From NCBI GenBank assembly GCA_031002005.1, contig CM061919.1, positions 20,283,687 through 20,347,686 on the forward strand: a stretch of DNA of 64,000 nt, given 5' to 3'. Shown piece by piece: positions 12,317-24,546 of this stretch. The notes under the pieces are model-generated. The model had not been told where the DNA came from and did not search any database. It saw only the letters and a list, made by a program, of their open reading frames with translations. Positions within the stretch are counted from its first letter, which is position 1; the number at the start of each line of letters is the position of its first letter. Source of the DNA: Vandiemenella viatica. Lineage: Eukaryota > Arthropoda > Insecta > Orthoptera > Morabidae. The position numbers and the translations under genes are program-made.

Positions 12317-14541
12317 TTGTGTATGAAGTAAGAATAGAGCTAATTATATCTCTCACATTTTGTGGGGTAATACCCGGTGGAGTCATATTAATAAGGGGAT
12401 AAATTAGTTCACAAATTCTATCTACAATGGCGTAGAGCGGTGACGTCGTTGTTGGATTGTAAGGGTTAGGAGGTAGAGGGCCAATATGTAGAAGCTGGTA
12501 GGCATCGTAGTACATACCATAAAACGGAGATCGAGAACCATACTGCCTGCTCCTCGTCACCTGCTGCTGTTGGGACGACTGGTGCAACTGGTCTGGATTC
12601 TGCCCTTGTGCTGACCGGTGCGGCTGCGCTGGATGCTGCTGCTCTTGTTGATTCGGTGATACGATATAGTTGTGTTGCGATGTTCCTGGTGACCACCACT
12701 GCGTGGCGGTCTGATGTTCTTCACATTGTGGGGTTGTTCTCTGTGATTTCTATAGCTCCGATTCTGCTGGTACTGTCTGTGGGTAATCAGAGTTGTTGGG
12801 TGGGATGAGATCTGCTGATGTTCTCTGGATCTGTATCCCGGACAGTGAGGGGGGCTGCATAGCGGGCTGCACTGGCCTCTGATGGTGGTCGGTTGTTCGT
12901 CGTCCATCAGCGGCTTGGGATAGTGATGCTCTCGTTAATGAATGTTGTACATGGTTGGTTGGAGCTGGGCTTCTGTCAGGCATCTTCATTAGTGGGTGTT
13001 GCCCGTTGTTTCCCCATGATACACTCAAATGGGGTTATCTGGGCTGGTGGGCGTGTAGTGAAGGTTTGTCGTGGCATGTTTTCCAAGCGACATGCGTAGG
13101 TGTTGGCGACTCCCTGTCCTACAGCTTGCTCGTAGTTTGCCTTGTCATCATGTTCTAGCAGAGGTGGGAAGGCGCTTTTATCATTCAGCTGGAGCTTTGG
13201 TACTCTATGATTCACATGTCGTGTAGAGGTGGCTATTCGAGAGTAGGAAGTAGGATCTTCTCGTGCCAAAGCTTCTTCCAGGGACATATTGTAGTATGTC
13301 ATTTTATATTTAATTCTTTTTTGCTTCAAGTATTCTGGGCATTCCCAGTCGGTTGCAAGATGGTTAGTATTACAGTGAAGACACTTTTGAGGTCTATTCA
13401 ACGAGCATTCTATTGTCTTATGAGAGCCTGAACATTTGGCACAGCGGGTAGAGCTTCGGCATTGATGTCCATATCTTAAACAGTTGAAGCATTGTATTAC
13501 TCTTTGCACGTACGGCTCCACTGGGCATCTTGTACTCAGGATTGTTACATGTTGTGGTAGCCGTTGTCCTGCAAATGTCAGTCGTACTAGCTTCCTTGGT
13601 ATAAGTTCATGTACACCATTCCTTTTGACTTTGCGCATGATCCTTCGCACCTCTAAGACTTGGATCGGGGATTCAATCTCATCTTGTATCTCATTCTCAG
13701 AAAGATTTGCGTCTACATTTTTTATGATTCCCTCTTTGACGACGCACATACGTGGAACATAAAATTTGATGTTTTTCTCATGCTGCTGAATTGACGCTAC
13801 TCTGTTGGCACATTTAGCACTGCTAAACTGTATCATGACTCGGTTCTTTCCCTTTGGGGTGATGTTTAAAATGGAATTCTTCATTTCCGGTGTTACATCT
13901 CTAATTATTTTACCTATGGCCATTGGATGTAATCTGCCCAATTTGTGTGTGTCCTGTGGTTCTCTCGTGTTGTTCAGTATATTCAGCGTAGACGTAGAAT
14001 GGTCCCACATCGTTTTACTGATACTGATAGAGTGGTGCAGCGTTTTTATTTCTCCTGTTGTTGGCCGCGTTGTGATCTATACTTCCTGTTGCGTTCGGAA
14101 CTGATTTAAGAGTTTAGTTTCCTGAATTGGTCTACTGGCGATTTCTGCCTGTGCCAGCTCCATCTCTTCACTCCAAGAGGGTCTTCTATCTCGCTGATTG
14201 CTCGTTTCGCCTGTATAGTTATCGGAAGGATCTTCTTCATCTTCAGTTTGATTAGAATCTATTTGGTTATAATTTGGCTGGTTAGCCTTTTGCGCCTGGA
14301 GTATTTTCACTTTGACTACCGGAACAAGAGTTTTTCCTTTGTCTTTGTTTTTACGTTTAAATCCGCCTACACTTTGTGTTCTGCTACTGTTACTAGGTGC
14401 CGATAATTTATAGGGCTGCGTTGCACTTACTTGGTTATTAGTATCGTCCTCGGAATAGCATAGTGTTAGTGCCGTGTTTACTGCTTCGTCAGCCATAGAT
14501 ACCGCAGGTTGTATTGGTGTCTGTGTAATGGCTTCTTCCAT
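12294..14541 (-). pseudogene. I-type LINE ORF1 (gag-like, CCHC zinc knuckles)
   Basis: The chosen start at 14541 opens a polar, acidic N-terminal part (154 codons) with a basic GGFKRKNKDKGK patch. A frame change near 14040 leads to a 344-codon stretch (14010-12976). That stretch carries an RNA-recognition-like region and knuckles CFNCLRYGHQCRSSTRCAKC, CAKCSGSHKTIEC and CLHCNTNHLATDWEC, the usual three-knuckle gag signature of I and Jockey elements. Downstream, further frame changes give proline/glutamine-rich segments to a stop at 12294. That stop overlaps the ORF2 ATG (12316) by about 23 bases, a tight ORF1/ORF2 arrangement common in this group. It would bind element RNA in a ribonucleoprotein particle. 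Confidence 0.85.
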
Positions 14542-14755
14542 TACTCCATCACTTTCTTCTACGGGTCACACACGCGTTGCACTAAGATCTGGTCCACTTG
14601 TTTATACAATTCCTTCACTAAAGAGAACACAGATGAGTATTTCACTGTATTCGCGTCACACTACGCTTTACTGACACTCGTTAATGTTTACGACTGTCTC
14701 TATGCTTCGGTACAAGGAAGTTACCTCCTCGAGCGCTCGCGATAGACTGTCGGTT

Positions 14756-16979
14756 TCCCGTATTAAAATACCGATTTACTATGCTATATATGACCATATC
14801 TACCTTATTAAAAATTCAATTTTGACAAACTTGAGGTGTTTTAAAATTGAAATTTTATGCTTGCTGTGAATATGTGGATTATTTTTAGAACCAGACTGCG
14901 AGTAATTAAAAAAAAAAAATAGCAACCATGTACCAGTTGATAATGGGAAGTAAATCTTGGCAATAATTATTTCCTTATTTGTTTGCAGTTTTCGTATGAT
15001 TTTGGTGCGTTTATTGTTGCCCTTTGCCGGGAAAGAGCTGTTTAGCAAAGCATGGACTGCAAAATGTGTAAACGTTGTATTCAAAATGACAAATGTATTT
15101 GTGTAGCGTGAGATAACAGCTTTCAAAATGAGTTTACTTTTTCAGATGACTCTATACAAAGCAAATGAGCATAGCGTCCAATTTTTTGAGGTTCTTTTCT
15201 TTCATCGGGCTTTACACCTCGACTACTTTGAGCTCATTAGTAGCGGGAGACGAACATAGTCAGGAGACGATTTTACTATTTTAAAGTTCGTTGTCGGAGT
15301 CCGAATTATTAGATAACGACAACGAGGACGAATATGCAAGTCGGTACATAGACACAGATGTTTACTTGAAATTCTGTTAAAAAAATTGATGCATGTATGT
15401 TTTGGGAAGTATACGAAAGAATTTGTCCATGGTCTTTTGAAGGATTTCGGAAAACTGATGAAAAACAGAAAATCCTGATGACATACCAGATATTTGAAGT
15501 TCCGTCTTCCTAAATATTAGACCCGAGCGTTACCACTCACCCGCCAGGCACGACGCAAAATATGAATTGGTCTCACCAGCCCCAAACACATACCTTGAAG
15601 GTCACATCCATTGGTGGCGATGACACGGGTACAGATACATATACAGAATAAGGCATGAATTCCAGTTTATTTCGCTAAGACGCGAGTAAATACATTGTTC
15701 ATAGTGCAGTGCCGAAAGTAGACCCGCCTGAAGACTGGAAGTTGTATGCAATTCAGCCATTCAATTACTTGATATGCAATAGTTCGAATACTCATCGCTG
15801 AGATCAAGATGGAACTATGTTATGAGACAACGCTACATGAAATCTCCGCTTTAATATTCAAAATATCAAGAAAATTACGGTCTCTAGCAACAGTGTTTGA
15901 AGCCTAATGTCGAAACGCACCACACACGCTATCAGCCTGCAGGAAAGCCAGCCCTTCATGCTTCAGACATTATGCTGAGTTTAAAGTGAAGCCATTTGTT
16001 CCAGTAAGCTTGCCGCAAATTCACAATAAGTGCAATTTCTTTTAGCAGAATAGAGTCATCGCCCACTAGAGACAGTATGGACGATTTGTACTTGGGTGAA
16101 ACTTTTAGCAAAGTGAAAGAGGAATTAATGCTAGAAGTGAAATAACCGCGGAAAGGCTACGTTAGTTTTAATATTATCAAACTAACTTATGAAATAGTTT
16201 ACAGAACATTACAGACCATTGTGACTATGTTAGTTTTAATGTAATCAAGTTAATTGATAAAATAATTTACAGAACATGCAATTATTTGGAGAAATAACTC
16301 TAAATATTTTAAAATTTAACTAATGAAATGCTAACTAATGTAGAGCTCCCTTCCAAAGCCGACAAAGATACTAGGAATAAAAACTAGAATTAACCTAATA
16401 ATACACAGAAAAGATGCCTACATCTACGCAATCGCCAAAACAGCCACCCTAGCAACCAACTCGAAATGTGCTCCATCGCATCTTGGTGCAACACAGGTGA
16501 ATGTTGTAATCAAATTTGGGTGAGAACCACAATTATAATTCAATCAACTGTTGCAGAATTATCTCGTATAAGAGGTCGTCGACCTAGTCATAGCCATAGT
16601 GACATTAACAATGAACTTAATAATGAGGACATTGTAGTGTTTGAAAAATCTCCTCCATCTACAGCACAGAGACATTACACTGAAACCGACCAGGTGTCGA
16701 TTATCTCTCGGTTCGATCGGAGATAAATATTTTGATGGTTTCATTTATGTATTGCTTTAAAATGTGTATTTACTAAGATTAATATTGAATTGAATGTAGT
16801 AGTTGTATGAATTAAATCATGGTAGCTGAGAAATATAATCAGTAGAATGAAAAATATATGGTAAACCATTTTAACCAATCATTTTAAAGGAAACTTATGC
16901 AGTTAACATTTCGAGTAGTAGTCATTATTGTATTCAGTAGATTCTATATTTCAATAATTTGTTTACATTTTGTATTTAA
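14756..16979. other. No gene recognised (about 2.2 kb)
   Basis: Mostly AT-rich sequence with short open frames. A frame at 15295-15350 reads as an acidic stretch, LLDNDNEDEYASRYIDTD. A frame at 16466-16726 contains RGRRPSHSHSDINN. Neither matched a family I can name. This is probably eroded TE sequence. Confidence 0.4.
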
Positions 16980-18467
16980 CCCTTTCAGACCCTCTGGCTA
17001 CATTTGTGTACATTAAATTTCACAGCGTCTTTGTTAGTACAGGAATATCTTTCGGGAATGGAATCAATGTCTACATATTTGTTAGTGTTTAATCTTTGCA
17101 TTGTGTGCTGATGCTGCCATCTGTTGGGCAACACTATGAAGATATCAACAATTGAGCCTAACAGTGTAACACAGCTTGTGAGCCACCCAATACACGAACA
17201 TCTTTGGTAAGTTATATTTCAGTCTACAAAAGTTAGTTACTGTTCTTATTTTGTATGCTAGTGCTTAAATGATTATTTCATTTATTACTACAGTAAAAAG
17301 TTGAAAATTAATTGTTTTAGTCCACTAAAGTTAGTAAAGTTTCTCATTGTGCACAATTGTGACCAACAGGTTTCAAGCACAGTGGGTAAAACGACTTAGA
17401 ACTTCAGCATTTTCGTGATGTGCAGCATTTATTGTTGATGTTTCTTGGTTATTCTAGCATTTTTCTGAGTTTTATGTTGGGTTTCTTCAAAATAGACAAG
17501 TCTGTTTTATTACTGGTTATTTTTATAAGTAACAAATAGGAACATTAGCACAGAATTCAGGTTCCAGTTACCAAAAATTTGATTATTCTTACTATGTAAT
17601 AATTGTATGTAGCAAAATATTAACACTGATATACTTGTTGGTTTTTATAATTTTTCAGTTGCATTCATCATGTCAAAGAAGCAGTACTTCAAAACTGAAT
17701 GAGATGCAGATGCCATCTTAGAGATGCTGTTGAATGGGGAGGTGTCTGATGTCGATTTATCGTCAGATGAAGAAACAATTCCTGGAATGGAGTCTTCCTG
17801 TACTTCAAGAGGAGAAAACGTGAGAGAGGGAGCTGACAAAATAATTGGGGATCTCCTACACTTCCGTATGAGACTGGCTAATGTCTTGGTGCTAAGTGGG
17901 AATGATGTCCCAAGCAAGAAGAGGGGCCGACCATCTTCCACACCACTCCTGTTCAAAGACGACGAGGAGAAACTAGGCCTCCTGAAGAGATTCGGTATGA
18001 TGGAAAAACTACACATGCCTCTTCACGATAATAGTGCACTCCCTACCAGGTGCAAATTTCCAGAATGTAAGGGACGGTCAAGAATAAAATGTGAGAAATG
18101 TAATGTACATCTTTGTTTGACAAAGGAAAAAAAACTGTTTTCGGTTGTTCCATATTAATTAAAAGTGCATTATGAACAATTTTAGACGCATTTTACTGTC
18201 ATGTAAAATAAATGTGAATTTTATGTCTATTATATATGTAAATGATTTCACAATATAGAGCACTACTTAAATTTGTATGTTCTGTTATGCAGTGCTTTCA
18301 GTGTTGACTGGGACCCAATGTACACAATTGTGTACAATTTTTTCTGTCAAAACTAATAAATATATCTCAATAAATATTGCTTCTAAAATCATTAAAAAAT
18401 CCCAAAATACCATTACAGCAGTAAAAAAAATTTTCCTGCTTGCAGAAAAAATTCGGGTCTGAAAGGG
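16980..18467 (+). mobile_element. piggyBac-type element, internally deleted, TTAA target
   Basis: The ends are 13-bp inverted repeats, CCCTTTCAGACCC at 16980 and GGGTCTGAAAGGG ending at 18467. Each is flanked by TTAA (16976-16979 and 18468-18471), the obligate piggyBac target. At 1488 bp the element is much shorter than autonomous piggyBacs and keeps only a short frame joining transposase N- and C-terminal parts. An inner TACATTTGTGTACAT near the left end is partly mirrored by TACACAATTGTGTACA near 18310. Confidence 0.95.
17670..18158 (+). pseudogene. piggyBac transposase remnant: N-terminal plus C-terminal parts
   Basis: The ATG at 17670 begins MSKKQYFKTE, interrupted by TGA after the tenth residue. 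It continues DADAILEMLLNGEVSDVD and an acidic SSDEE, typical of piggyBac N-termini. The frame then passes directly to a KKRGRPS linker and the C-terminal cysteine-rich domain, CKFPECKG then CEKCNVHLC, the zinc-binding part that recognises element ends. The whole catalytic DDD core is missing, so it cannot transpose. A 3' splice-like TTTTTCAG lies just upstream of the ATG. Retention of the end-recognition domain raises a possible DNA-binding role, which is speculation. Confidence 0.85.
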
Positions 18468-18471
18468 TTAA

Positions 18472-19279
18472 GCTTAGCTGAGTACAGATTTTTGCGGACT
18501 ACCAAGGAAAGGATCTCACCGAAGACTGAAGCCAGGGTTCGAATCTTTCCCAAAGGTGGAGGTGTATAAACTAGAAAGGATTTTAAGCCTCGAAAGTATG
18601 GTATGTTCAGTAGGAGTATTTTTCTCATGTCCTCAGAGGCAGGTAACAATTCTTTTACACGCAGCAGGTTCCAAGGTTAGAAGAAGTACCTTTCGTGAGA
18701 AACCGGTCTCCCACCCTACCAGCTTAAAAGTACTTACTAAGGTGTAATGAACCATTCATGGGACAGCATGTGATTCCCCCATTCCAGGCTTACAGCTGGG
18801 AGCTCACTCCAGGACTGACGCACAAGAGAGTCCTTCTTCGACACGATGACGTCATGGATCTTAAGACTTCATGTAGAATTATCAGGTACAGGCTAATGCG
18901 TTACTATCCCTCTGCTGGCTCAGGAAAGATTCTCCAAATGACTAGATTTTACTAGCAATGTTACTGAATTTCATTAGAGCTATTTCCATGCATTATTTCT
19001 GTGACTTTAATATGTTTGTCAATGTACTTCAGTTCAGTGAATTTATTAAAGTCGCTTAATCTCTCCACTACTATTTTAATTCCTATCACTGATTCCCCGC
19101 TCATTACTAGCTATAAGTAATAGTAGGAACGGAATATCTTTGATCACATGACCACATCTCTCTGGTAAAACTAACCCATGAGTGATTGATCGGAGACAAG
19201 CTAAAGGTTTTGTGGTATTCAACCACTCGGACGCTACACTGGCTCACTCATAAGGTAACTTATACAAATTACATATACG
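18472..19279. other. No gene recognised
   Basis: About 800 bases between the piggyBac copy and the Penelope remnant. A box-B-like GGGTTCGAATC occurs at about 18536 without a convincing tRNA fold. No coding motif was recognised. Confidence 0.4.
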
Positions 19280-20860
19280 GCCACTCTCTCATCTCGATGC
19301 TCCTAATTGGAATTCGTTGGAATCAGTTTCCTCGAATTACGCGTTGCGAGTGTTGATTAGTACTAGAGAGGCACATATTCGTAAATTTAAAATATTCAAG
19401 GCAGAACAACAACAACACACTCACATTCCGCCGCTTACCAATATAGTGGTGAATCTCATGCACCAGGAACTATATAGAGCAACAATATCTTTTGTATCTG
19501 AAAGTCTTAATTTTTCTCCATTACCAACACATCTGCCAGATTTAGATATCATCGCGGGGGCTGCGAGTGCCAATTTGGGGGTAGAAAACGATTTTTTTTT
19601 AATCTGCTTAACGTCTCTCTAACAGCGAGCTCTTTAGAGATTAGAAGCCGATCAGGCAAATAACATCTGGCAAGAGACAGCCCGCATTCTTCTCCACGCA
19701 AAACTACCACGCAGCAATCTATCTAGGGAAGAAAGATCTGTCTTGCTGGTATTACGGTGTTGCGTCCTGGTTGGCTTTTACTTCCGTGAGCGGTTCGGAA
19801 GATGAGATCTTGATATTAGAATCAATGGCAACATGGGTATTCACTTCAGACTAGGGAACTCGGAGTGGAATAACTGGTAGAAATAAAAACACACACAAGA
19901 ATTTCAAGAGACAAGTCTGCAGCTCACGAAGACCGACTTACATCTGTGAACCTAAGTTCCGTCGGTAAGGCTTGCTAAGAAAATCAAAGTCTAAGGCTAC
20001 GGGAGGCGCGAGTTCTGAGTTCAACTCCTACATTAGTTTAACCTAAGTCCCAGGGAGCTGCGTGGCTTCAAAGTACTATTCGACCATGTCTTTCCGTCGA
20101 CTAAGTCCTATACTGGCATTAGAGCCTATGCCAGAACCTAAGTTCGGCTTCCTCATGAAGCCTGAAGGCGAGAGTCGAAGGCCTGCTAGTCTAGCTGCCG
20201 TGCCCCGCTCCGGACAGCTTCCAACCCCACTCACTGGCAGCTGGTCCCTAACTAGCTCTGTTGCTTGCTGGCCCTACTCCCTAGTAGCTGCCATGCCCCG
20301 CACTGGTCACCTCCGACCCCACACTCTGGCGGTCGGTCCTACTCTGGCTTCAGTGGCCCAAACGACCCCCTTATATATCGCTTGATTGCGTCCTTAATCT
20401 GCCTTCTAGAAGCTTCTGTCACGTACTCTCCCGGGTCACGTTGCAATACACATGCCTATCCACCTATTTCGGGCCCCCGGTGGCTGCTTCCCGGATATAT
20501 CTATTGGTATCTTCCCTGCCTAATGACTTTGTTGATCTGTGTTCTGGAGACTTTCTAGTTGTTGCCCACTAATGGCTCTTTCCTATACTTGCGGCTTCTC
20601 ACGCAACTGAATATTCCTAACTATTTTGTGCTTATTTCATTATATTAGTGACAGATTCGCGACAACGGCAACGTTATGATATTGTAGTTCTCCCAGCTGA
20701 CAAAGGGTTTGCGACCGTAGTAATGAAACCGCCGGACTACCACACTAAAATTACGAATTTGTTGGCAGTGAATACTTATGCACAGTTAAGCAGCTACCCA
20801 TTACAGAAGGTGGCGTGATAGATTAACACATCCAAAGCGATTGAACAGGAGGACAAGAAA
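19280..20860 (+). pseudogene. Penelope-like element reverse transcriptase, N-terminal part
   Basis: The frame from about 19300 reads STREAHIRKFKIFKAE, VVNLMHQELYRATISFV, LNFSPLPTHLPDLDIIAG and, after a frameshift near 19620, ILLHAKLPRSNLSREERSVL. Beyond an inserted LTR (19758-20664) it resumes as RQRYDIVVLPADKGFATVVM and PPDYHTKITNLL. The VVLPADKG(N/F)ATVV block and the NLS-EE spacing are signatures of Penelope-like elements. The frame ends at TGA near 20817, and the RT catalytic core and any GIY-YIG nuclease are absent. Removing the LTR and one copy of its target duplication rejoins the frame exactly, which confirms both calls. Confidence 0.85.
19758..20664 (+). mobile_element. Solo LTR with 4-bp target duplication
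   Basis: The 907-bp insert starts TGTTGCG and ends CGCGACA, the TG...CA form of an LTR with a short inverted repeat. It is flanked by the 4-bp direct repeat ACGG (19754-19757 and 20665-20668). It interrupts the Penelope-like frame, which is continuous when it is removed. No pol sequence accompanies it, so it is a solo LTR, presumably left by LTR-LTR recombination. The 4-bp duplication fits some gypsy-type elements. The strand is arbitrary. Short proline-rich frames inside (20062-20558) are not judged to be genes. Confidence 0.85.
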
Positions 20861-20892
20861 AACCTAAGAAGATGCAGTTGTATGGTGGCTAG

Positions 20893-21553
20893 CAGTGGCG
20901 TAGCTAGGGGGGGGGGCGGTACGGGCGGTCCGCCCCGGGTGTCACCCATTTGGGGCTGACACCCACATTTCGAAAATAGTAATCGAAATTAGTGTGACAC
21001 AAAAAAAAACTTATTTTAACCTTAGGTGTCAAAACACATCTACTTTTATTGTTATGAATATTTGTTTTTAGGTTAATCTAGCGCTTTTTCAAATGCGATC
21101 CAAGCGGCTGTGCTCATTCGTTATAGTAGAATATAATTGTTGGCAATACCGCGCGCTTAAACAAAGAGAGCACCGCTCTGTAGCTCCAACAATCACAAGA
21201 AATCGTTGATTGTTGTGCTTGCCGTCCGTCACTGTTGTTTGGTTTGTTAGAAGCGGCGGTGGATATAATGTAAGTTTTCTTGTATAAATAGAGGAAATTT
21301 TAAAATTAAAGTTTATATATAATTGCTAAAATCATAGTAATTAGACAGTTAAATTGTAAATCCTCGAAAATATTTAGAGAAAATTTGGAAATGAAAACCA
21401 AGCGTATGTCGGAATTCGCGTAATATAGGTTTTAAAATTGTTTTACTTATTTAGAATTCCATTGGCTTTCAAGCTAAGATTTACAAGTGCTTTGAATGTT
21501 TTTCTAGTAATTTTTGAATTTATTATCTGACAGATTCGTGATGTACAAACTGA
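20893..21553 (+). mobile_element. Repeat family X, copy 1 (5' CAGTGGCGTAGC)
   Basis: It starts CAGTGGCGTAGCTAGGGGG, followed by a GC-rich CGCCCCGGGTGTCACCC stretch, then AT-rich sequence. It is clearly homologous over its length to 45914-46565. Shared marks are AATAGTAATCGAAATTA, the CAAAGAGAGCACCGCTCTG block and GATTCGTGATGTA near the end. CAGTGGCGTAGC-type starts are common among hAT elements, but no matching opposite end is present in either copy, so the class is uncertain. It runs straight into the left arm of the palindrome. Confidence 0.7.
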
Positions 21554-22206
21554 GTACAGTCTTTGACATTGTTTCTGGCCGCCGGTGAAAAATTCTATCA
21601 CTCTTATTTTGCACAATCTGGCATCAATGTCATTCCAGGCAACAGGAACGCAATACTGGCTCCGCCTCCTCGCAATTTCATTGGTGGATATTTATTCAGA
21701 GCCATCTATACTGCAGATTTTTCATTTCCTTAAGTCAATGCAGGAAACAATTGGCCAACAGGTAGGAATTAAGCTCCTCCCACTGACGATTCTTATTGGC
21801 TGAACAGTTCATCATCCTACCATTACATTTCTATAATACTTTACCAAAATTCAGATCTTGAAACGTTTGCCAAAAGTTCTAATTAACGGGATTGCATTAA
21901 AGTGAGGCAGGAAACAGGCTCAATGCTGTATATTACTACGGTTGATTAGCATAAAACTATAACGATAAGATTGTTATACTCATTTTGGATAATTCCTTCG
22001 GATAATATTTCACTCATATATCTGGTCAGTCCACAAACCAAGGGATAATCATGTTCCATGAGGTAGAATTTTTAGTACTACGAAACTACAGAAACAAGAA
22101 ATTATTTCGGAAGTGTCTCTCTCCAAGATGGATTGAATGAAACAGTCTTCCTACGCTGCGTTGTATACGCCTATTCGAGGAAAGTAGCACAGAACTTGCA
22201 GTGGTC

Positions 22207-22262
22207 CTATGGTTAGCGTTCTGGGTTGCTGAGGCGAGCGGTTCCGAGTTCAAATCCAAGTA
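22207..22262 (+). repeat. tRNA-like module with A/B-box-like motifs
   Basis: It contains GGTCCTATGGTTAGCG (A-box-like) and GAGTTCAAATCC (B-box-like) with tRNA-like spacing, then a T run at about 22272-22286. The T stem does not pair, so it is not a functional tRNA; more likely a SINE head. An inverted copy lies in the right arm at about 30925-30980. Confidence 0.55.
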
Positions 22263-22945
22263 GTTCTTACTATTTTTTTTTTTTTAATTTAGAAATCTAT
22301 CTTTACTTGTATTTTATTTTTAAGCGTACCGAAACTGCACATTGCTTATTAGTATAAGGTATCCATGATTCTTTCCTAACTGCGTCAGGAAATAAGATAA
22401 ACATCTGCGAAACTACCCAATGTTTCGTAACTAATAGCCGACGTAAGCATGAAAGATTTGCGGCAGCAGAACTGACGAAAATCTACACGGGTTTCAAGCC
22501 GCGACGAAATCATATCATCTGTCCCTTTTCAAACGACACACATTTTCCAATATATTTATTTCACAGTAGAACGATCATCGCGTTTCAGAAAGAAATAATT
22601 TACAAGAGGAATTATTGCTCTCTTTGTAGGTGGACGATAATGATTATGCACTATATAAATAAATGAGAGTTAATCGCGCAGAACTAAATATTAGCACCGC
22701 AACAAATTAAACGACATTGTCACTAAAAAATTTACAACCAGATTATTATCGTAGGACAAAAATAAATTCTTTTATAACTGGTGTAAGTAAATAAAGTTAA
22801 TTGAGAATCGGGCTTAAAGACAGGGGAGTTCTTAAATGACCGTTTTTCCCGTTTTCTACATGCTGTTAGTTGTTGACACTATTACTTCATGATCTTTACA
22901 GCATTGGGATTTATTAAATACTGTACTGGGTCTAAATGCTCATTA

Positions 22946-23314
22946 GGGGGCATCCACAAATTACGTGAGGTGTTTTTCCGGATTTCTGGACCCTCCCCTC
23001 CCCCATGGTGAGATTACGTGAGATCTGGCCGGACCCCCCCCCCCTCTGGTGAGATCTGGTCCGTGAGAACCCCCCCCCCTCTCTAGAAATCGCCCTCGAA
23101 ACTTTTGTAGACCTTTTTTTTTTTGACGAAATACCCTCCTAAAATCGACTTTGGAGCAAATTGTAAACCCTTTTTTTTCTCTACTGTACGCAAATTTTTC
23201 GCAAAATCTCACGTGAGATTTCCGTAGACCTCCCCCTCCCCCCTGGTGAGATCTGGTGAGATTTCGCCGGACCCCCCCCCTCTATTTCACCTCACGTAAT
23301 TTATGGATGCCCCC
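22946..23314. mobile_element. PIF/Harbinger-type MITE, TTA target duplication
   Basis: Terminal inverted repeats begin GGGGGCATCCACAAATTACG at 22946 and end in the complement (CGTAATTTATGGATGCCCCC) at 23314. They are flanked by TTA on both sides (22943-22945 and 23315-23317), the target-duplication type of PIF/Harbinger. The interior repeats GGTGAGATCTGG-like units and C-runs. The palindrome's right arm contains only one half of the same MITE (about 30160-30241), so the MITE was already present when the arms duplicated. Confidence 0.8.
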
Positions 23315-23554
23315 TTACTTAACAAGGCGTGAAATTACCTGCGTTATTCTTTGTTTGGAATAACATAAATAAATACAAGCATTTGGCGAATGAGGATGTC
23401 GCCGTTCGCGTGATTGTTCTTTAGTCTCCGGTATAAAGTGGAACGCTCAAGTTTTGTCACCCGTCATAATCGACTCCATAATCGCCTAGGTCTCAAGGAT
23501 TCAAACAAACACAGTCTACCGGTAAAGTAAGGTTGATGATGTCTAAAGACCGGA

Positions 23555-23640
23555 AGACCGAGCGTGGCGTGTGAGCGGTAACGTTCTGGCTCCAGGCAAA
23601 TGCTGGGACGATTCTTATAGAAGGCCATGGCCGTTCCCTA
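23555..23640 (+). mobile_element. SINE fragment, internally deleted
   Basis: A tRNA-related head, GAGCGTGGCGTGTGAGCGG then TAACGTTCTGGCT, is joined directly to the SINE body AGGCAAATGCTGGGACGATT then AAGGCCATGGCCG. The B box is missing. The same body occurs at 32318-32465 and inverted at 48567-48727. Confidence 0.65.
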
Positions 23641-23765
23641 CTGTAATAACTTCAACATCGATGAAACGTAAAGCAATAAACAAAAAAATAAGGATAGGGA
23701 GAAGGTATTGTTAATCGATTTCAAGCCAGCTGCGACCTCCTCAATAAATTTAAAAATTCTTATGA

Positions 23766-23950
23766 TTTTACGCCTCGTCGACATAGAGGTGATTATTGGC
23801 TGGATAGGAGTAGTGGCAAGGATTTCGGCCATGCCCTTGTAAAGAACCTATTCCGGTATTCATATGGAGTGATTTGGGTAAACCTTGGAAACCACAAATA
23901 TGCATGGCCGAACTTGGATTCGAACCATTGTCATTTACAGCAACGACCAA
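23766..23950 (-). mobile_element. SINE, decayed, with CGTCGACGAGGCGTAAA 3' region
   Basis: On the minus strand it shows a B-box-like GGTTCGAATCC, the body (GGTTTACCCAAATCACTCC-like) and CATGGCCGAAATCC. It ends in the GTCGACGAGGCGTAAA block also found at 52665-52815. This gives the fuller 3' end of the SINE family, which the copy at 48567-48727 lacks. Confidence 0.7.
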
Positions 23951-24546
23951 CGTGTGTTCCGAAATGGTAATGATGTAGAAAAATAGATATTTGTTCAACC
24001 TCTAAAACTGTAAATAAATTAATTTGATTCTTTATCTATGAATGCTTGGGAGACGTTACTTTTTGTATTGCCCTCATGCAGTTAACATGGATTCCCACCG
24101 TATTTTCAATTGCCAGCTGTAAGTTGGATAATTCTGAAACCAACAAAAACTTTTGCCAAATGTGCTGCTCGTGTTAAATTATTACGTGCATTATTTACGT
24201 GTTATAAAGGTATTCTTCCTTGCCGAAGGAAGTAGGAAACTTAAGACTTTTTCCTGGTAAGCGTTGCCATATTTACTTTCTGCGATGTTGCCACGATGTT
24301 CTGCCTAGTAGTCGCAGCGCTGTAGCAATTTCCCTATACCAGAAATAGTGTCTCATAGCTGGACACACACATAGGCGAAATGAAAAATTATTTATGTTCC
24401 AGTCTCATCTAGAATATTTTCATTTAACTGATTACTTCTCTTGCAACAGTTCGATTCTGTATACAGATTACTATTCAATCACGGATTGTTGTATCTATAT
24501 GTATATTTTTTCTTTGGTCATATAATTTATGAGGCACTAGATTCTG

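Larger units (their letters stand above)
8192..14755 (-). mobile_element. I-clade-like LINE, nearly full length, inactivated
   Basis: Read on the minus strand, the element has a 5' UTR (about 14755-14542), ORF1 with CCHC knuckles (14541-12294), and ORF2 (12316-8681) with apurinic endonuclease, reverse transcriptase and RNase H. The 3' UTR ends in an (AATA)n tail at 8214-8192. The RNase H domain after RT is what places it with the I group rather than CR1 or Jockey. Both ORFs are broken by several frameshifts. The 5' boundary is an estimate from the end of GC-richer sequence, and no convincing target duplication was seen. Confidence 0.85.

Noticed and set aside
12893..14104. Several plus-strand frames over the gag region
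   Set aside because: They are antisense shadows of the minus-strand LINE ORF1, which has zinc knuckles.
17645..18016. 123-codon minus-strand frame
   Set aside because: It is antisense to the piggyBac transposase remnant, which has N-terminal and cysteine-rich domain motifs and flanking TTAA ends.
20062..20558. Proline- and serine-rich frames (107 and 97 codons)
   Set aside because: They lie wholly inside the solo LTR, overlap in different frames and carry no known motif.
22207..22262. Functional tRNA gene
   Set aside because: A- and B-box-like motifs are present but the T stem and acceptor stem do not pair.
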